Below, piece after piece: positions 16,060-24,473 of a DNA stretch of 64,000 bases; the first letter of the stretch is position 1, and the number at the start of each line of letters is the position of its first letter. The notes beneath the pieces were generated by a model. The model saw only the letters and a program-made list of their open reading frames with translations. It ran no database searches and was not told the DNA's origin. Made by a program: the position numbers and the translations under genes. Source of the DNA: Pedobacter hiemivivus. Lineage in GTDB: Bacteria; Bacteroidota; Bacteroidia; Sphingobacteriales; Sphingobacteriaceae. The DNA is taken from NCBI RefSeq assembly GCF_004331685.1, contig NZ_SJSM01000002.1, positions 643,999-707,998 on the forward strand, in the 5' to 3' direction.

Positions 16060-16389
16060 TTATTCAGAATCTTCTTCTTTTAGGAGGTGGCTAATGTCTC
16101 GCTTTTTATAACTCTTTTTTGCTTGGCGCTTAACAACTTCCCAGATTAGTTCTACATCAGTATCAGTAATGTCGGCAAGCTTCAGTAGGTCGTTAACCGT
16201 AAAATTCTCCGGTGCGCTAAACTTCGTAACATATCCATCATGTCCTATACCCATAGCTGAAATTAAACCAGTTTTATACATACTACCGACATCATCCATT
16301 TTTGTAACTGTACCTGTTTCAAAACGAGACTTGATGTTTTTTAAAGCATTTTTAAGTGTTTTGGGATTAACTCTCTTTTTGTCTGTCAT
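16060..16389 (-). CDS. Small probable DNA-binding regulator
   Basis: The 109-residue product is basic. It has KIFKSRFETG-type pattern features: FETGTVTKMDDVGSMYKTGL, then NFTVNDLLKLADITDTDVEL, then WEVVKRQAKKSYKKRD. Short Bacteroidota proteins with an F-x-T-G-x-V-x-K-M-x-D start and an F-T-x-x-D-L-L-x-L-A-D helix pair are, in my recollection, Cro/HTH-like regulators, so DNA binding is a fair guess. The ATG at 16389 is chosen; an in-frame ATG at 16416 would add nine residues. It faces a region with two perfect 13-base direct repeats (16470-16503), a plausible operator for its own or the rightward promoter. Confidence 0.6.
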   Translation of the reverse strand: MTDKKRVNPKTLKNALKNIKSRFETGTVTKMDDVGSMYKTGLISAMGIGHDGYVTKFSAPENFTVNDLLKLADITDTDVELIWEVVKRQAKKSYKKRDISHLLKEEDSE

Positions 16390-16469
16390 GGGATATTTTC
16401 TAACTAAAATCCGCATGTACCCCTACACATGCAATAAATAACAATTTAACCCAATTAAATAACATTGAA

Positions 16470-16503
16470 TTAGTGTTATAATATTTGATATTAGTGTTAT
16501 AAT
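16470..16503 (+). promoter_or_regulatory. Two perfect 13-base direct repeats, operator candidate
   Basis: TTAGTGTTATAAT occurs at 16470-16482 and again at 16491-16503, a spacing of 21 bases or two helical turns. The pair overlaps a predicted promoter at 16484-16515. Confidence 0.55.
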
Positions 16504-16515
16504 TAGTTATATTTG
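16484..16515 (+). promoter_or_regulatory. Bacteroidota-type promoter candidate
   Basis: TTTG at 16484-16487 and TATATTTG at 16508-16515 are 20 bases apart and fit the TTTG / TAnnTTTG consensus. It points rightward, toward the TlpA-SusC-SusD operon, whose first ATG is about 465 bases downstream. Confidence 0.4.
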
Positions 16516-16648
16516 AGTGTAAAATTATGATGACAGTGTGAAAACACCTTAATGCGATAATTGTTTAGTTAATTAAATGGCATTTGAATTTTGAATCTTG
16601 CTTTGAGAATGTAGGAATTTTTAAAGACGCAAGATGCAGGAGATAGAT

Positions 16649-16753
16649 GCCCATTCATTATCTTTGCCGGTAATGATGGGCTCGCTCTTGTATGCGTCAA
16701 GCCTTCCTACAGGCCTCAAAGCGTACATTGAGTGGGGCCCATCATTTTTGCCT
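16649..16753 (+). promoter_or_regulatory. Mutually exclusive hairpins in a leader region
   Basis: Segment B (TAATGATGGGC, 16671-16681) can pair with A (GCCCATTCATTA, 16649-16660) or with C (GCCCATCATT, 16737-16746). Between B and C lies a further long imperfect inverted repeat around TTCCTACA. The A-B and B-C pairings exclude each other, as in attenuators, and lie in the putative leader of the downstream operon. Confidence 0.4.
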
Positions 16754-16980
16754 TCAGCTGTTTCACTCAAATAGATCAAGACTCTTAGCGCCGAAGCGTT
16801 TGAGTTATGATTAAAATCAAAGTATTCCTCTTTACTCTAATTATCTGTCCACCGGATTAGATAACCTTCATCAAAGCGGGCGGCTCTGGCACTTAGGGAT
16901 AGTGTGCTTTTGTCGCCTCGCTTTGTCTTCCTGTGGCATTCTCTTAGACCAACAATCAACTAACTTAAAACCATAATCAA

Positions 16981-18222
16981 ATGAAAAAAACGATACCTAC
17001 TATCGTGATGGCCGTGCTGTGCCTGAGTTTTGGCACTTACGGTCAGGATAAACGCACTTCTCCCAATCCACTCAAGGTGGGTGAGCTTATACCTGCAGAA
17101 CTACTGAATAAAACATTAGATCTTGTAGACCACAAGGGCAAAAGAAATGAAATAAAACTTGCCGATGCAAACGATAAACTAATAATTCTGGATTTCTGGG
17201 CGTCATGGTGTGGACCCTGCCTGGAATCACTAAAGAAACTTGAGGTGTTACACAAACAATTTAAAGAAGAACTGCTCATTATGCCCTCCACTTACCAAGG
17301 AGCAGATACAGCTTCCAAATCTCTTTTAAAGAACGGGATAACAATGTCTTCGGTAATGGGAAAAAGTAATGAGTTTATGAAACAATACTTCCCTCACCGT
17401 TTTGTTCCCCATCAGGTATGGATAAAGGACGGCAGGGTTAAAGGTATAACCGCGCATTATGCTACCAATGAAGCAAATATCAGGGCAGCAATAGCAGGTG
17501 AACCGATTAAGATCAAAACTAAGGAAGATATTGCCAATTACAGCCGTATCACTCCACTTACCGTGTATGCCCATCAGAAAGGTGTTAAAGTGAATACCCA
17601 GCTTACGGTCAGTCCTTACATCGAAGGTCTTGGATCAAACAGCGGCAGATACTCCCTGGACTCTACCCACACAGTGTATTATTACAACCACCCTGTGATT
17701 TCTATGTACGCTGATGCGCTGGATATGAATTTTAACAGGATCATCCTCGCCATGAAAAACGCACAGCAATACACCGATCTGAACATTGAACCGGAAAATA
17801 GGCAATTTAACTTCCAGCTGCTTATCCAACAGGATAGTAAACAGAACATGACAAATCAAATTTTGAAGACTCTGGACTGGAGCTTTCATCTCAAAGGATT
17901 ACTTTGTAAAAGAAAAGTAGACTGCTATGTCATTAAAAAAGGGGAGCACAAAACCCAGGCAGTAACAACAATAAGCGGAAATAAACAGGTTATAAAAATG
18001 CCCGTTTTTTTGAAACTGCTTAACATGAGCCAAATCTGGTCAGCTGATCAGCCCATATTTCTGAATGAATCCGGATTTAATGGTGACATCACGTTTGACA
18101 AGCCTCTTAATAATCTGAAAAAAAACATTCCGGTTCTGGAAAAGACCCTATCGGCAGTGGGTCTGAAACTTGAAAAAGTAACAAGAGAACTGGAAATGTA
18201 TGTATTAACAGATGCCGAATAA
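16981..18222 (+). CDS. TlpA-like thioredoxin with C-terminal extension
   Basis: A signal peptide (about residues 1-21, ending TYGQ) sends this 413-residue protein to the periplasm. The thioredoxin domain carries the redox motif WCGPC with C77 and C80 and a cis-proline segment FVPHQVWI near residue 140. Residues 160-413 are an extra region with strand-rich parts (NFQLLIQQDS, LKGLLCKRKV) and no close domain known to me. TlpA-like proteins reduce or exchange disulfides in exported proteins. It is the first gene of an operon with SusC and SusD (16-base gap), a common arrangement in Sphingobacteriaceae. Confidence 0.85.
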   Translation: MKKTIPTIVMAVLCLSFGTYGQDKRTSPNPLKVGELIPAELLNKTLDLVDHKGKRNEIKLADANDKLIILDFWASWCGPCLESLKKLEVLHKQFKEELLIMPSTYQGADTASKSLLKNGITMSSVMGKSNEFMKQYFPHRFVPHQVWIKDGRVKGITAHYATNEANIRAAIAGEPIKIKTKEDIANYSRITPLTVYAHQKGVKVNTQLTVSPYIEGLGSNSGRYSLDSTHTVYYYNHPVISMYADALDMNFNRIILAMKNAQQYTDLNIEPENRQFNFQLLIQQDSKQNMTNQILKTLDWSFHLKGLLCKRKVDCYVIKKGEHKTQAVTTISGNKQVIKMPVFLKLLNMSQIWSADQPIFLNESGFNGDITFDKPLNNLKKNIPVLEKTLSAVGLKLEKVTRELEMYVLTDAE

Positions 18223-18238
18223 TCATTAAGCAAATAAG

Positions 18239-21200
18239 ATGAAAAAACATTTAATATTCTTCATATGCCTTCTGGTATTCAGTTTCTGCAAGGCAACCGC
18301 CCAACAGGACCATGTACGGGGTAAAGTAACCAGCATGGAAAACAGTAACCCGGTTTCCCATGCAACGGTTCAATGGAAAGGAACAAAGATTATTACTTCT
18401 ACGGCCGATGACGGCAGTTTCAGCATCTCTCGAACAGCTGCAGACTCAATTGTAATCACTGCTGTTGGCTATCAGACCCAAACCGTTTACGGAAAATCAG
18501 CCGGGCTGATCCAAATCAAAATGTCACCAATGATCAATGAACTCAAAGAGTTAGAGGTCGTCAATACCGGGTACCAGAAAATTCCGCTGGAAAGGGCGAC
18601 CGGATCCTTCGGGTTCGTCAGTAAAGAAGTGCTAAACCGGACGGTCTCCACGAACATCCTGGACAGGCTGGAAAACGTCACACCCGGACTGCTGTTCAAC
18701 AGGGGAGATGCACAGTCGACAGATGCCTTTCTGATCAGGGGACGAAGTACTATTAGTGCTGATGCAAAGCCGCTGATCGTATTGGATGACTTTCCTTATG
18801 AAGGAGATATCGGCAACATCAATCCCAACGATATTGAGAATGTCACCATTCTTAAAGATGCTGCGGCAGCATCAATCTGGGGCGCAAGGGCAGGAAACGG
18901 CGTAATTGTCATCACCACCAAAAGAGGGAGAACAGGCATGCCTGAAATCAACATCAGCAGCAACGTCAGCTTCCAGGGCAGACCAGACCTCTTTAATGTG
19001 AGCCAGATGAGTGCATCAGACGCCATTGACTTGGAAAGAAAACTATATGGACTAGGAAAATTCGCTGGCGCCCTAAAAGGTCTCTATTACAATCAGCCCC
19101 TCACCCCGGTCGTAGAATTACTGGTGGCAAAACCCGCTGATATGGATCAGCAGATCGAGGAATTGAAGCAATATGATGTGCGTGATGATGTAAGTAAATA
19201 TCTTTACCAGACAACTGTCAACCAGCAGCATAGCATCAACATCAGCGGATCCCAAGAAAAGATAAGTTATTATTTTTCCGGCGGATATGACCAAAATACC
19301 GGAAACCTCAGTGGTCAGGACAATAAGCGCGTGACGCTGAGATCAGCCAGTACCTTTAAAGTAAATTCAATCCTCCAGCTTTCGGCAGCAATCACCTATA
19401 GCAGGGATAGGGACAGCAAAGGCAGTAATTCGGGTTACAGTTCCGGCAGAGGCTATTATCCATATGCAAGACTGGCCGATGATAACGGAAATTCGCTTCC
19501 GTTGTACTTTGACTACCGAAAACCTTATATTGACACCGCAGGACACGGCCTTTTGAAGGACTGGACTTACCGGCCGCTCGATGAGATCGGCAGGGAGGAG
19601 CATAAAGTTATAACCGGTAACCTTGTGGTCAATACCGGGGCCAGCCTGAAACTGCCCTTTGGTTTCTCCTTTGATCTGAAATACCAGTACATGAACCAGC
19701 TGACCGATCAATCTGATCTGTTCAGGGCAGAATCCTATTATGTCCGTGACCTGTCTAACCGTTTTGCCCAGCCCAAAGCCGGAAAACAATTTGACTTCCC
19801 CATACCGGAAGGGGGAATGTTTGACGCAGTGAACTCCGAACTCATTTCCCACCAGGGAAGGGCGCAGCTAAGTTTTGCAAAGAACTGGAGCAGCAGACAT
19901 AGCGTAAACGCCATCGGGGGTTACGAAATCAGGAATCAGGTCACCGACAGGCGGAGTAGCCGCTTCTACGGTTATCAGCCCGACCTAGGAACCGTTGCTG
20001 CTACTGTTAATTACACTACAAAGTACAAGCTGTATTCCACCGAGGGAACAGTAAATATTGAGCCCCGTCAGGATATCGGTAAACTGACCGATAATTTCCT
20101 CTCCTGGTTCGGTAATGTCGCCTATACCTACAACAATAAATATACATTATCCGGTAGCATCCGAAAAGACGAAGCAAACCTTTTCGGTGTAAAAGCAAAC
20201 CAGAAAGGAACTCCTTTATGGTCTGCGGGTGCAGCATGGCTGTTGCATAACGAAGTGTTCCTGGAGAACCTACCTTTCAGCCTGCTGAAACTCAGGGTAA
20301 CCTATGGGATAAACGGAAACGTTTCAAGGCTGGCCAGTGCATATACCATAGCAAGGTATGGCGGTTCTGCCACCACGAACCTGGTATCGGCGACACTGAT
20401 GTCCCCTCCGAATGAAAACCTCAGATGGGAAAGGGTAAAGTCCTTTAACACCGGGATTGATTTCGCGCTGAAAAACGAAGTAATCTCCGGGTCTGTAGAA
20501 TATTACGTAAAGAACGGAACCGATCTGCTCGCTCAGGCGCCAACCGATCCGACTTATGGCTTCAGTAATTTTTACGGAAATGTGGCCGATATGAAAGGAA
20601 ACGGATGGGATATTCAGCTGAACAGCAGGAACCTGAACGGAGCGCTGAAATGGAACAGCAACCTGATATTCAGCAGTGCAAAACAAAGAGTGACCACTTA
20701 CCTGATGCCTGTCAGCAAATCCCCGGTACCTTACCTGGGCGGTGGAATCAGCCCCATTGTTGGCAAACCGCTTTACAACGTTTTTAGCTACCGCTGGGGT
20801 GGGCTTGATCCGCTCAACGGCGATCCGCTCGGCTTTTTTGAGGGCAAGCAGAGCAAGGACTATAACAAGATCTACAACACCTCACCGCTGGACAGCCTGA
20901 TCCATAATGGCCCGGTACAACCGGTGGTTTTCGGGGCGCTGAGAAACACGCTGAGTTACCGCAATTTTACACTTTCGTTCAACATCAGCTATAAGTTCGG
21001 TGGTTATTTCAGGACAACTTCAGTGACCTATTTGGGAGTCAATTATGGAAAGGGCGGGCATGGAGATTATGCCCTGCGCTGGCAGCAGCCGGGTGATGAA
21101 AACAGGACCCATGTTCCGTCCTATGTGGCTGTTAATAATGATAACCGGGATATGTTTTACAGGAATTCCGATGTGCTTGTTCAAAAATCAGACGTGATCC

Positions 21201-21400
21201 GGCTGGAAGACCTGAACCTTTCCTATGCTTTGAATAAAAATATGACCCGAAAACTTCCCTTTAAATCGGTTAGCCTGTTTGTGTATGCTTCTAACTTTGG
21301 AATGCTGTGGAAAGCCAATCACATCGAGATAGACCCATATTATAATAATGTACCTGCCGAGCGCATGAAGTTTGCCATAGGTACCAACCTAACCTTTTAA
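18239..21400 (+). CDS. SusC/RagA-type TonB-dependent outer-membrane transporter
   Basis: The 1053-residue protein has a signal peptide (residues 1-22, ending ATAQ). A carboxypeptidase-regulatory-like domain follows (about 25-105, with SHATVQWKGT and ITAVGYQTQT), then a plug domain with the SusC-type DAAAASIWGARAGNGVIVIT box near residues 207-226, and a beta-barrel ending in the aromatic FAIGTNLTF. It forms the outer-membrane channel that works with the SusD lipoprotein encoded 8 bases downstream. No STN domain is present, so it should not signal to a FecR anti-sigma, and none is encoded next to it. The substrate cannot be read from the sequence; the TlpA partner suggests peptides or disulfide-containing ligands rather than glycans, as no glycosidase is nearby. 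Confidence 0.95.
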   Translation: MKKHLIFFICLLVFSFCKATAQQDHVRGKVTSMENSNPVSHATVQWKGTKIITSTADDGSFSISRTAADSIVITAVGYQTQTVYGKSAGLIQIKMSPMINELKELEVVNTGYQKIPLERATGSFGFVSKEVLNRTVSTNILDRLENVTPGLLFNRGDAQSTDAFLIRGRSTISADAKPLIVLDDFPYEGDIGNINPNDIENVTILKDAAAASIWGARAGNGVIVITTKRGRTGMPEINISSNVSFQGRPDLFNVSQMSASDAIDLERKLYGLGKFAGALKGLYYNQPLTPVVELLVAKPADMDQQIEELKQYDVRDDVSKYLYQTTVNQQHSINISGSQEKISYYFSGGYDQNTGNLSGQDNKRVTLRSASTFKVNSILQLSAAITYSRDRDSKGSNSGYSSGRGYYPYARLADDNGNSLPLYFDYRKPYIDTAGHGLLKDWTYRPLDEIGREEHKVITGNLVVNTGASLKLPFGFSFDLKYQYMNQLTDQSDLFRAESYYVRDLSNRFAQPKAGKQFDFPIPEGGMFDAVNSELISHQGRAQLSFAKNWSSRHSVNAIGGYEIRNQVTDRRSSRFYGYQPDLGTVAATVNYTTKYKLYSTEGTVNIEPRQDIGKLTDNFLSWFGNVAYTYNNKYTLSGSIRKDEANLFGVKANQKGTPLWSAGAAWLLHNEVFLENLPFSLLKLRVTYGINGNVSRLASAYTIARYGGSATTNLVSATLMSPPNENLRWERVKSFNTGIDFALKNEVISGSVEYYVKNGTDLLAQAPTDPTYGFSNFYGNVADMKGNGWDIQLNSRNLNGALKWNSNLIFSSAKQRVTTYLMPVSKSPVPYLGGGISPIVGKPLYNVFSYRWGGLDPLNGDPLGFFEGKQSKDYNKIYNTSPLDSLIHNGPVQPVVFGALRNTLSYRNFTLSFNISYKFGGYFRTTSVTYLGVNYGKGGHGDYALRWQQPGDENRTHVPSYVAVNNDNRDMFYRNSDVLVQKSDVIRLEDLNLSYALNKNMTRKLPFKSVSLFVYASNFGMLWKANHIEIDPYYNNVPAERMKFAIGTNLTF

Positions 21401-21407
21401 ATCAACA

Positions 21408-22820
21408 ATGATGAATAAGATACTTATCGTTTTAGCCGCATTGGTGATGGCCACTGCTGCCTGCAAAAAATCAGATTTTCTGGATGAAAAACCGGATATT
21501 AAACTGGTAGTACCTAAAACGCTGAAGGACTTCCAGGCCATTCTTGACAATGACAGGGAAATCAACGGAATCCCTGGCGGACAAGGGCTTGTTCCTCATC
21601 TTGGCGAAACTGGTGCAGATAACTATTTCCTGCTTGATGCAACCTTTAACGCCATCAGTAACCCGCTTTACCGCAACTATTACCTCTGGGCAAAGGATGT
21701 GAACACCAGTAACCCAGTGCCGGACTGGAACAGGCCCTATTTGTCTATTTTTTATACCAATGTGGTACTGGACGGACTGAAAACCCTGACAGCCGGAGAA
21801 CAAGATACCGAAGCTTTCAGAAAAGTAAAAGGAAGCGCCCTGTTCTACCGGGCGCATGCCTTTTATCAGCTGGCACAGGTATTTGCTCCGCCATACAATG
21901 AAAGTACAGCTTCAGCCATGTGGGGCATTCCGCTCCGTTCCACTGCAGATGTAGGGGAGAAGCTCAGCCGGGCAACACTCCTTGAAACCTATACTCGTAT
22001 ATTGGCTGATCTGCAGACCGCAAAAGGGCTCCTGACCATAGATAATATAATCAAAGAGCGTCCCTCAAAGCAGGCGGCTTTTGGCTTGTTGTCCAGAACC
22101 TGTCTCGCGATGATGCAGTATGAAAAGGCATACCTGTATGCTGATTCCTGCCTGCAACTGAAAAGCAGCCTGTCAGATTATAACAATTTAAATCCGGATG
22201 CTTTTTACTCTTTTGCAGGCAGCGATGTAAAGGCGCAGGAAGTCATTTTTTCAAGCATTATGATTGGGCCTGATCTGCAGATTCCTGTTAATATCTTTCA
22301 AGCGAAAGCTGACCCCGATCTTTACGCCAGTTATGCAGACGATGACCTGCGCAAAGTGATCTTTTTTGCACCAGGGTTTCCCTCCGGTAACCGCTTTAAA
22401 GGCAGCTATCTTGGAATGGATAATCTTTTCGCAGGGATTACGACCGATGAGGTACTGCTGATCCGCGCAGAGGCCGCCGCAAGAACAAACCGGGTTCAGA
22501 TCGCAAAAGATGACATCAACAGGTTACTGGTCAAACGGTGGAAAAAAGGCAAGGTTTACCCGGTATTTTCCTCCCTGGACGCTGAGGAAACTTTAAACTT
22601 CGTTTTAAAAGAGAGAAGAAAGGAGTTGGTCTTCAGGGGATTGAGGTGGACAGATATCCGAAGATTAAACCTGGAAGGGCGTAATATCAGCATCCGGCGT
22701 ACCATCAGTGGCACGACCTATGAGCTGAAGCCAAATGATATGAATTATACCTATCCAATCCCGCTGCAAGTCACCGGATTCAATCCGGACATGCCGCAGA
22801 ATCCAAGAGCAGGGCAATAG
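21408..22820 (+). CDS. SusD/RagB-type substrate-binding lipoprotein
   Basis: The 470-residue protein begins with a lipoprotein signal ending ATAAC, so it is lipidated at Cys19 and surface-anchored. It has the SusD pattern: an N-terminal acidic DFLDEKPD, TPR-like helices with GSALFYRAHAFYQLAQVF, EVLLIRAEAAAR near residue 350 and the C-terminal LKERRKELVFRGLRWTDIRR box with final YPIP motif. It caps the upstream SusC barrel and captures substrate. It ends the operon, 21 bases before a bidirectional hairpin. Confidence 0.95.
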   Translation: MMNKILIVLAALVMATAACKKSDFLDEKPDIKLVVPKTLKDFQAILDNDREINGIPGGQGLVPHLGETGADNYFLLDATFNAISNPLYRNYYLWAKDVNTSNPVPDWNRPYLSIFYTNVVLDGLKTLTAGEQDTEAFRKVKGSALFYRAHAFYQLAQVFAPPYNESTASAMWGIPLRSTADVGEKLSRATLLETYTRILADLQTAKGLLTIDNIIKERPSKQAAFGLLSRTCLAMMQYEKAYLYADSCLQLKSSLSDYNNLNPDAFYSFAGSDVKAQEVIFSSIMIGPDLQIPVNIFQAKADPDLYASYADDDLRKVIFFAPGFPSGNRFKGSYLGMDNLFAGITTDEVLLIRAEAAARTNRVQIAKDDINRLLVKRWKKGKVYPVFSSLDAEETLNFVLKERRKELVFRGLRWTDIRRLNLEGRNISIRRTISGTTYELKPNDMNYTYPIPLQVTGFNPDMPQNPRAGQ

Positions 22821-22841
22821 GATCTAAAAAAATAATAAAAA

Positions 22842-22868
22842 AGGGCAGGTATGATAAATGCCTGCCCT
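22842..22868. terminator. Strong bidirectional terminator
   Basis: AGGGCAGG (22842-22849) pairs perfectly with CCTGCCCT (22861-22868) around an 11-base loop. On the minus strand it is followed by a U-rich tract, and it separates the SusD gene from the convergent exported-peptide gene. Confidence 0.75.
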
Positions 22869-22890
22869 CATTACTCCAGAGATTTAGCCC

Positions 22891-23205
22891 TTATGGGGTC
22901 GTAATCTGACGAGGGATGTTCTCGTCACCTGGATTGGTCGCTGCATTGGTCGCTCCTGGATCAACGAAAAATCCTTTAAGGCAGTTTTCAGGTAGTGTAA
23001 TCACAGCAGGGCATGAAACACCTCCTGGGGGATTTTCAGAGGGGGTTGAACTTAACAGCTCATAAGTATCTGTCGTTGGATTATTGTAGTACCAGTAATA
23101 GGGATCTACACGTTTTGCATTGTTTTCTGCAGGTTTAGCAGAAGTAAATGCGCTTCCAGCAAAAGCCAGAACAATGGCAGCTATGCCAAACAATTGGGTT
23201 TTCAT
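22891..23205 (-). CDS. Small exported two-cysteine protein (DUF6520-like)
   Basis: The 104-residue precursor has a clear signal peptide (MKTQLFGIAAIVLAFAGSAF). The mature part is short, rich in Asn, Pro, Thr and Tyr (VDPYYWYYNNPTTDTYEL), with exactly two cysteines in VSCPAVITLPENCLKGFF, which could form a disulfide. This pattern fits the DUF6520-like small exported proteins of Bacteroidota, whose role is unknown. It is followed leftward by the terminator at 22842-22868 and preceded by a MauE-like redox membrane protein, so a link between disulfide formation and this peptide is plausible. Confidence 0.7.
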   Translation of the reverse strand: MKTQLFGIAAIVLAFAGSAFTSAKPAENNAKRVDPYYWYYNNPTTDTYELLSSTPSENPPGGVSCPAVITLPENCLKGFFVDPGATNAATNPGDENIPRQITTP

Positions 23206-23291
23206 ATTTATTATTTTTAGAGTTAGTGCCTACTTTTTTACAGGTGTTCAGCAATTTCCTGATCCGATTCGCGCAAATGAATATTTTAAAA

Positions 23292-23759
23292 TCAATTGAG
23301 ATGATGATTGTTTATGCGGTAGTTTCTTATAGCCTCGATGCCCAGCAGTAAGAATCCCAAATTAAAGATCATGTGGTAAAACCAACCGAGACTGGAGATA
23401 ATCCCGCCGCAGATGCAAGGTGTATGTTCACTGAACGATAACATGAAAGCAATGTAGATGGTAAACGCAGCCATTAAAGTAGTGAAGATGTAGAGCCCAG
23501 CTTTTCTGCTGCGGCTGAATACCATCATACCTGCAGAAAGAATTTCTGTTCCAGGGATCAGCCAAACCAGCACAGCAGCAAAGTTTGAGATGTATGGTGA
23601 ACTTCCGAGCTGCAGGCGAAAATTTGCGAAGTCCATCAGCTTGCTAAAGGCCGCATAGGAAAACAGCAGGATGCATAGAAAAACAATAAACTCCGAGATC
23701 GATGTTTTCTGACCAGCTGCTTTTCCTTCAGGGAATTCTTTCAAAATATAATCTTTCAT
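23292..23759 (-). CDS. MauE/DoxX-like redox-associated membrane protein
   Basis: The 155-residue protein has four predicted membrane helices (roughly residues 22-40, 58-80, 88-108 and 124-145). Between the third and fourth lies HTPCICGGIISSLGWF, whose C-x-C-G-G motif is typical of the MauE-like family (PF07291) that supplies or shuttles disulfides in the inner membrane. The N-terminal 20 residues are cytoplasmic and charged. It stands 86 bases upstream of the exported two-cysteine peptide gene in the same direction. A partner thioredoxin is encoded convergently at 16981-18222. Confidence 0.8.
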   Translation of the reverse strand: MKDYILKEFPEGKAAGQKTSISEFIVFLCILLFSYAAFSKLMDFANFRLQLGSSPYISNFAAVLVWLIPGTEILSAGMMVFSRSRKAGLYIFTTLMAAFTIYIAFMLSFSEHTPCICGGIISSLGWFYHMIFNLGFLLLGIEAIRNYRINNHHLN

Positions 23760-23863
23760 GAGAATAAGTTTGTTGATTCAAATTTGACTGAAAATTTTTC
23801 CTGAAAAATTGTTGACTAACAATATTATTTATGAAAATTTTCTTTACATTTTTCGCTGGATTT

Positions 23864-24448
23864 CTAATAATCTCGATTTGTACTGTTGTAGCGTGCTTTT
23901 TCCCTGCAGTAATTCGCCTCCGACATCTGCAGAAAAGAAGCCGCTGATACATTTGGAATTTTGTTCATCGGGTAAATCCGGGCAAATTCCTTGATTCTTT
24001 CCCGTTCAGTAAGTGCCATCAGTCGTGTCCTGACCGCTTCGAGCTCCTGTTCCAAGAATAAGATGTGCTCCACGAGTTTGTGGGTCTCAGGAAAAGGTTC
24101 CATATGGTTTTTGAAATCCTCGCGGCTGATAAACATCAGGTTGGTATTCCCGATCACCATTAGTCGTATGGTGGAGCGTTTGTCATTGAGAAAACTTCTG
24201 AAGTCCGTAAATATACTGCCGGGCAGATATATGCGGATGACCTGTTCGATGCCATTCTGATCTGGTTCCACAGCGATGACTATTCCCTCAAGTATGGACC
24301 AGGCGAGGGTTGCACGGTTGGGGGGGATCAATAGTTCCTGTTTGTGGCTGCCGCTTTGCGGATGCATCAGTGGCGGTAAGGTAATTGAAAATCCGGTTGA
24401 AAGCGGAAACATGGAGCCTAAAGCATCCAGTAGTTGGTTAATGTCCAT
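23864..24448 (-). CDS. Crp/Fnr-like cNMP-fold regulator
   Basis: The 194-residue product has a cyclic-nucleotide-binding jelly-roll at about residues 30-125, with ATLAWSILEGIVIAVE and QVIRIYLPGSIFTDFRSF, then a dimerisation helix FLEQELEAVRTRLMALTERE, and a short C-terminal HTH-like end (YPMNKIPNVSAASFLQMSEA). The effector-binding Arg-Ser pair of CRP is not seen, as is common in Bacteroidota members of this family. It heads the leftward set of MauE-like and exported-peptide genes, which it might control. Confidence 0.75.
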   Translation of the reverse strand: MDINQLLDALGSMFPLSTGFSITLPPLMHPQSGSHKQELLIPPNRATLAWSILEGIVIAVEPDQNGIEQVIRIYLPGSIFTDFRSFLNDKRSTIRLMVIGNTNLMFISREDFKNHMEPFPETHKLVEHILFLEQELEAVRTRLMALTERERIKEFARIYPMNKIPNVSAASFLQMSEANYCREKARYNSTNRDY

Positions 24449-24473
24449 GGGATAGTAAATATGGAAGGACTAA

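Noticed and set aside
20016..20686. Leftward frames inside the susC genes
   Set aside because: They are mirror frames of long rightward receptor genes with clear domains; nothing supports coding.
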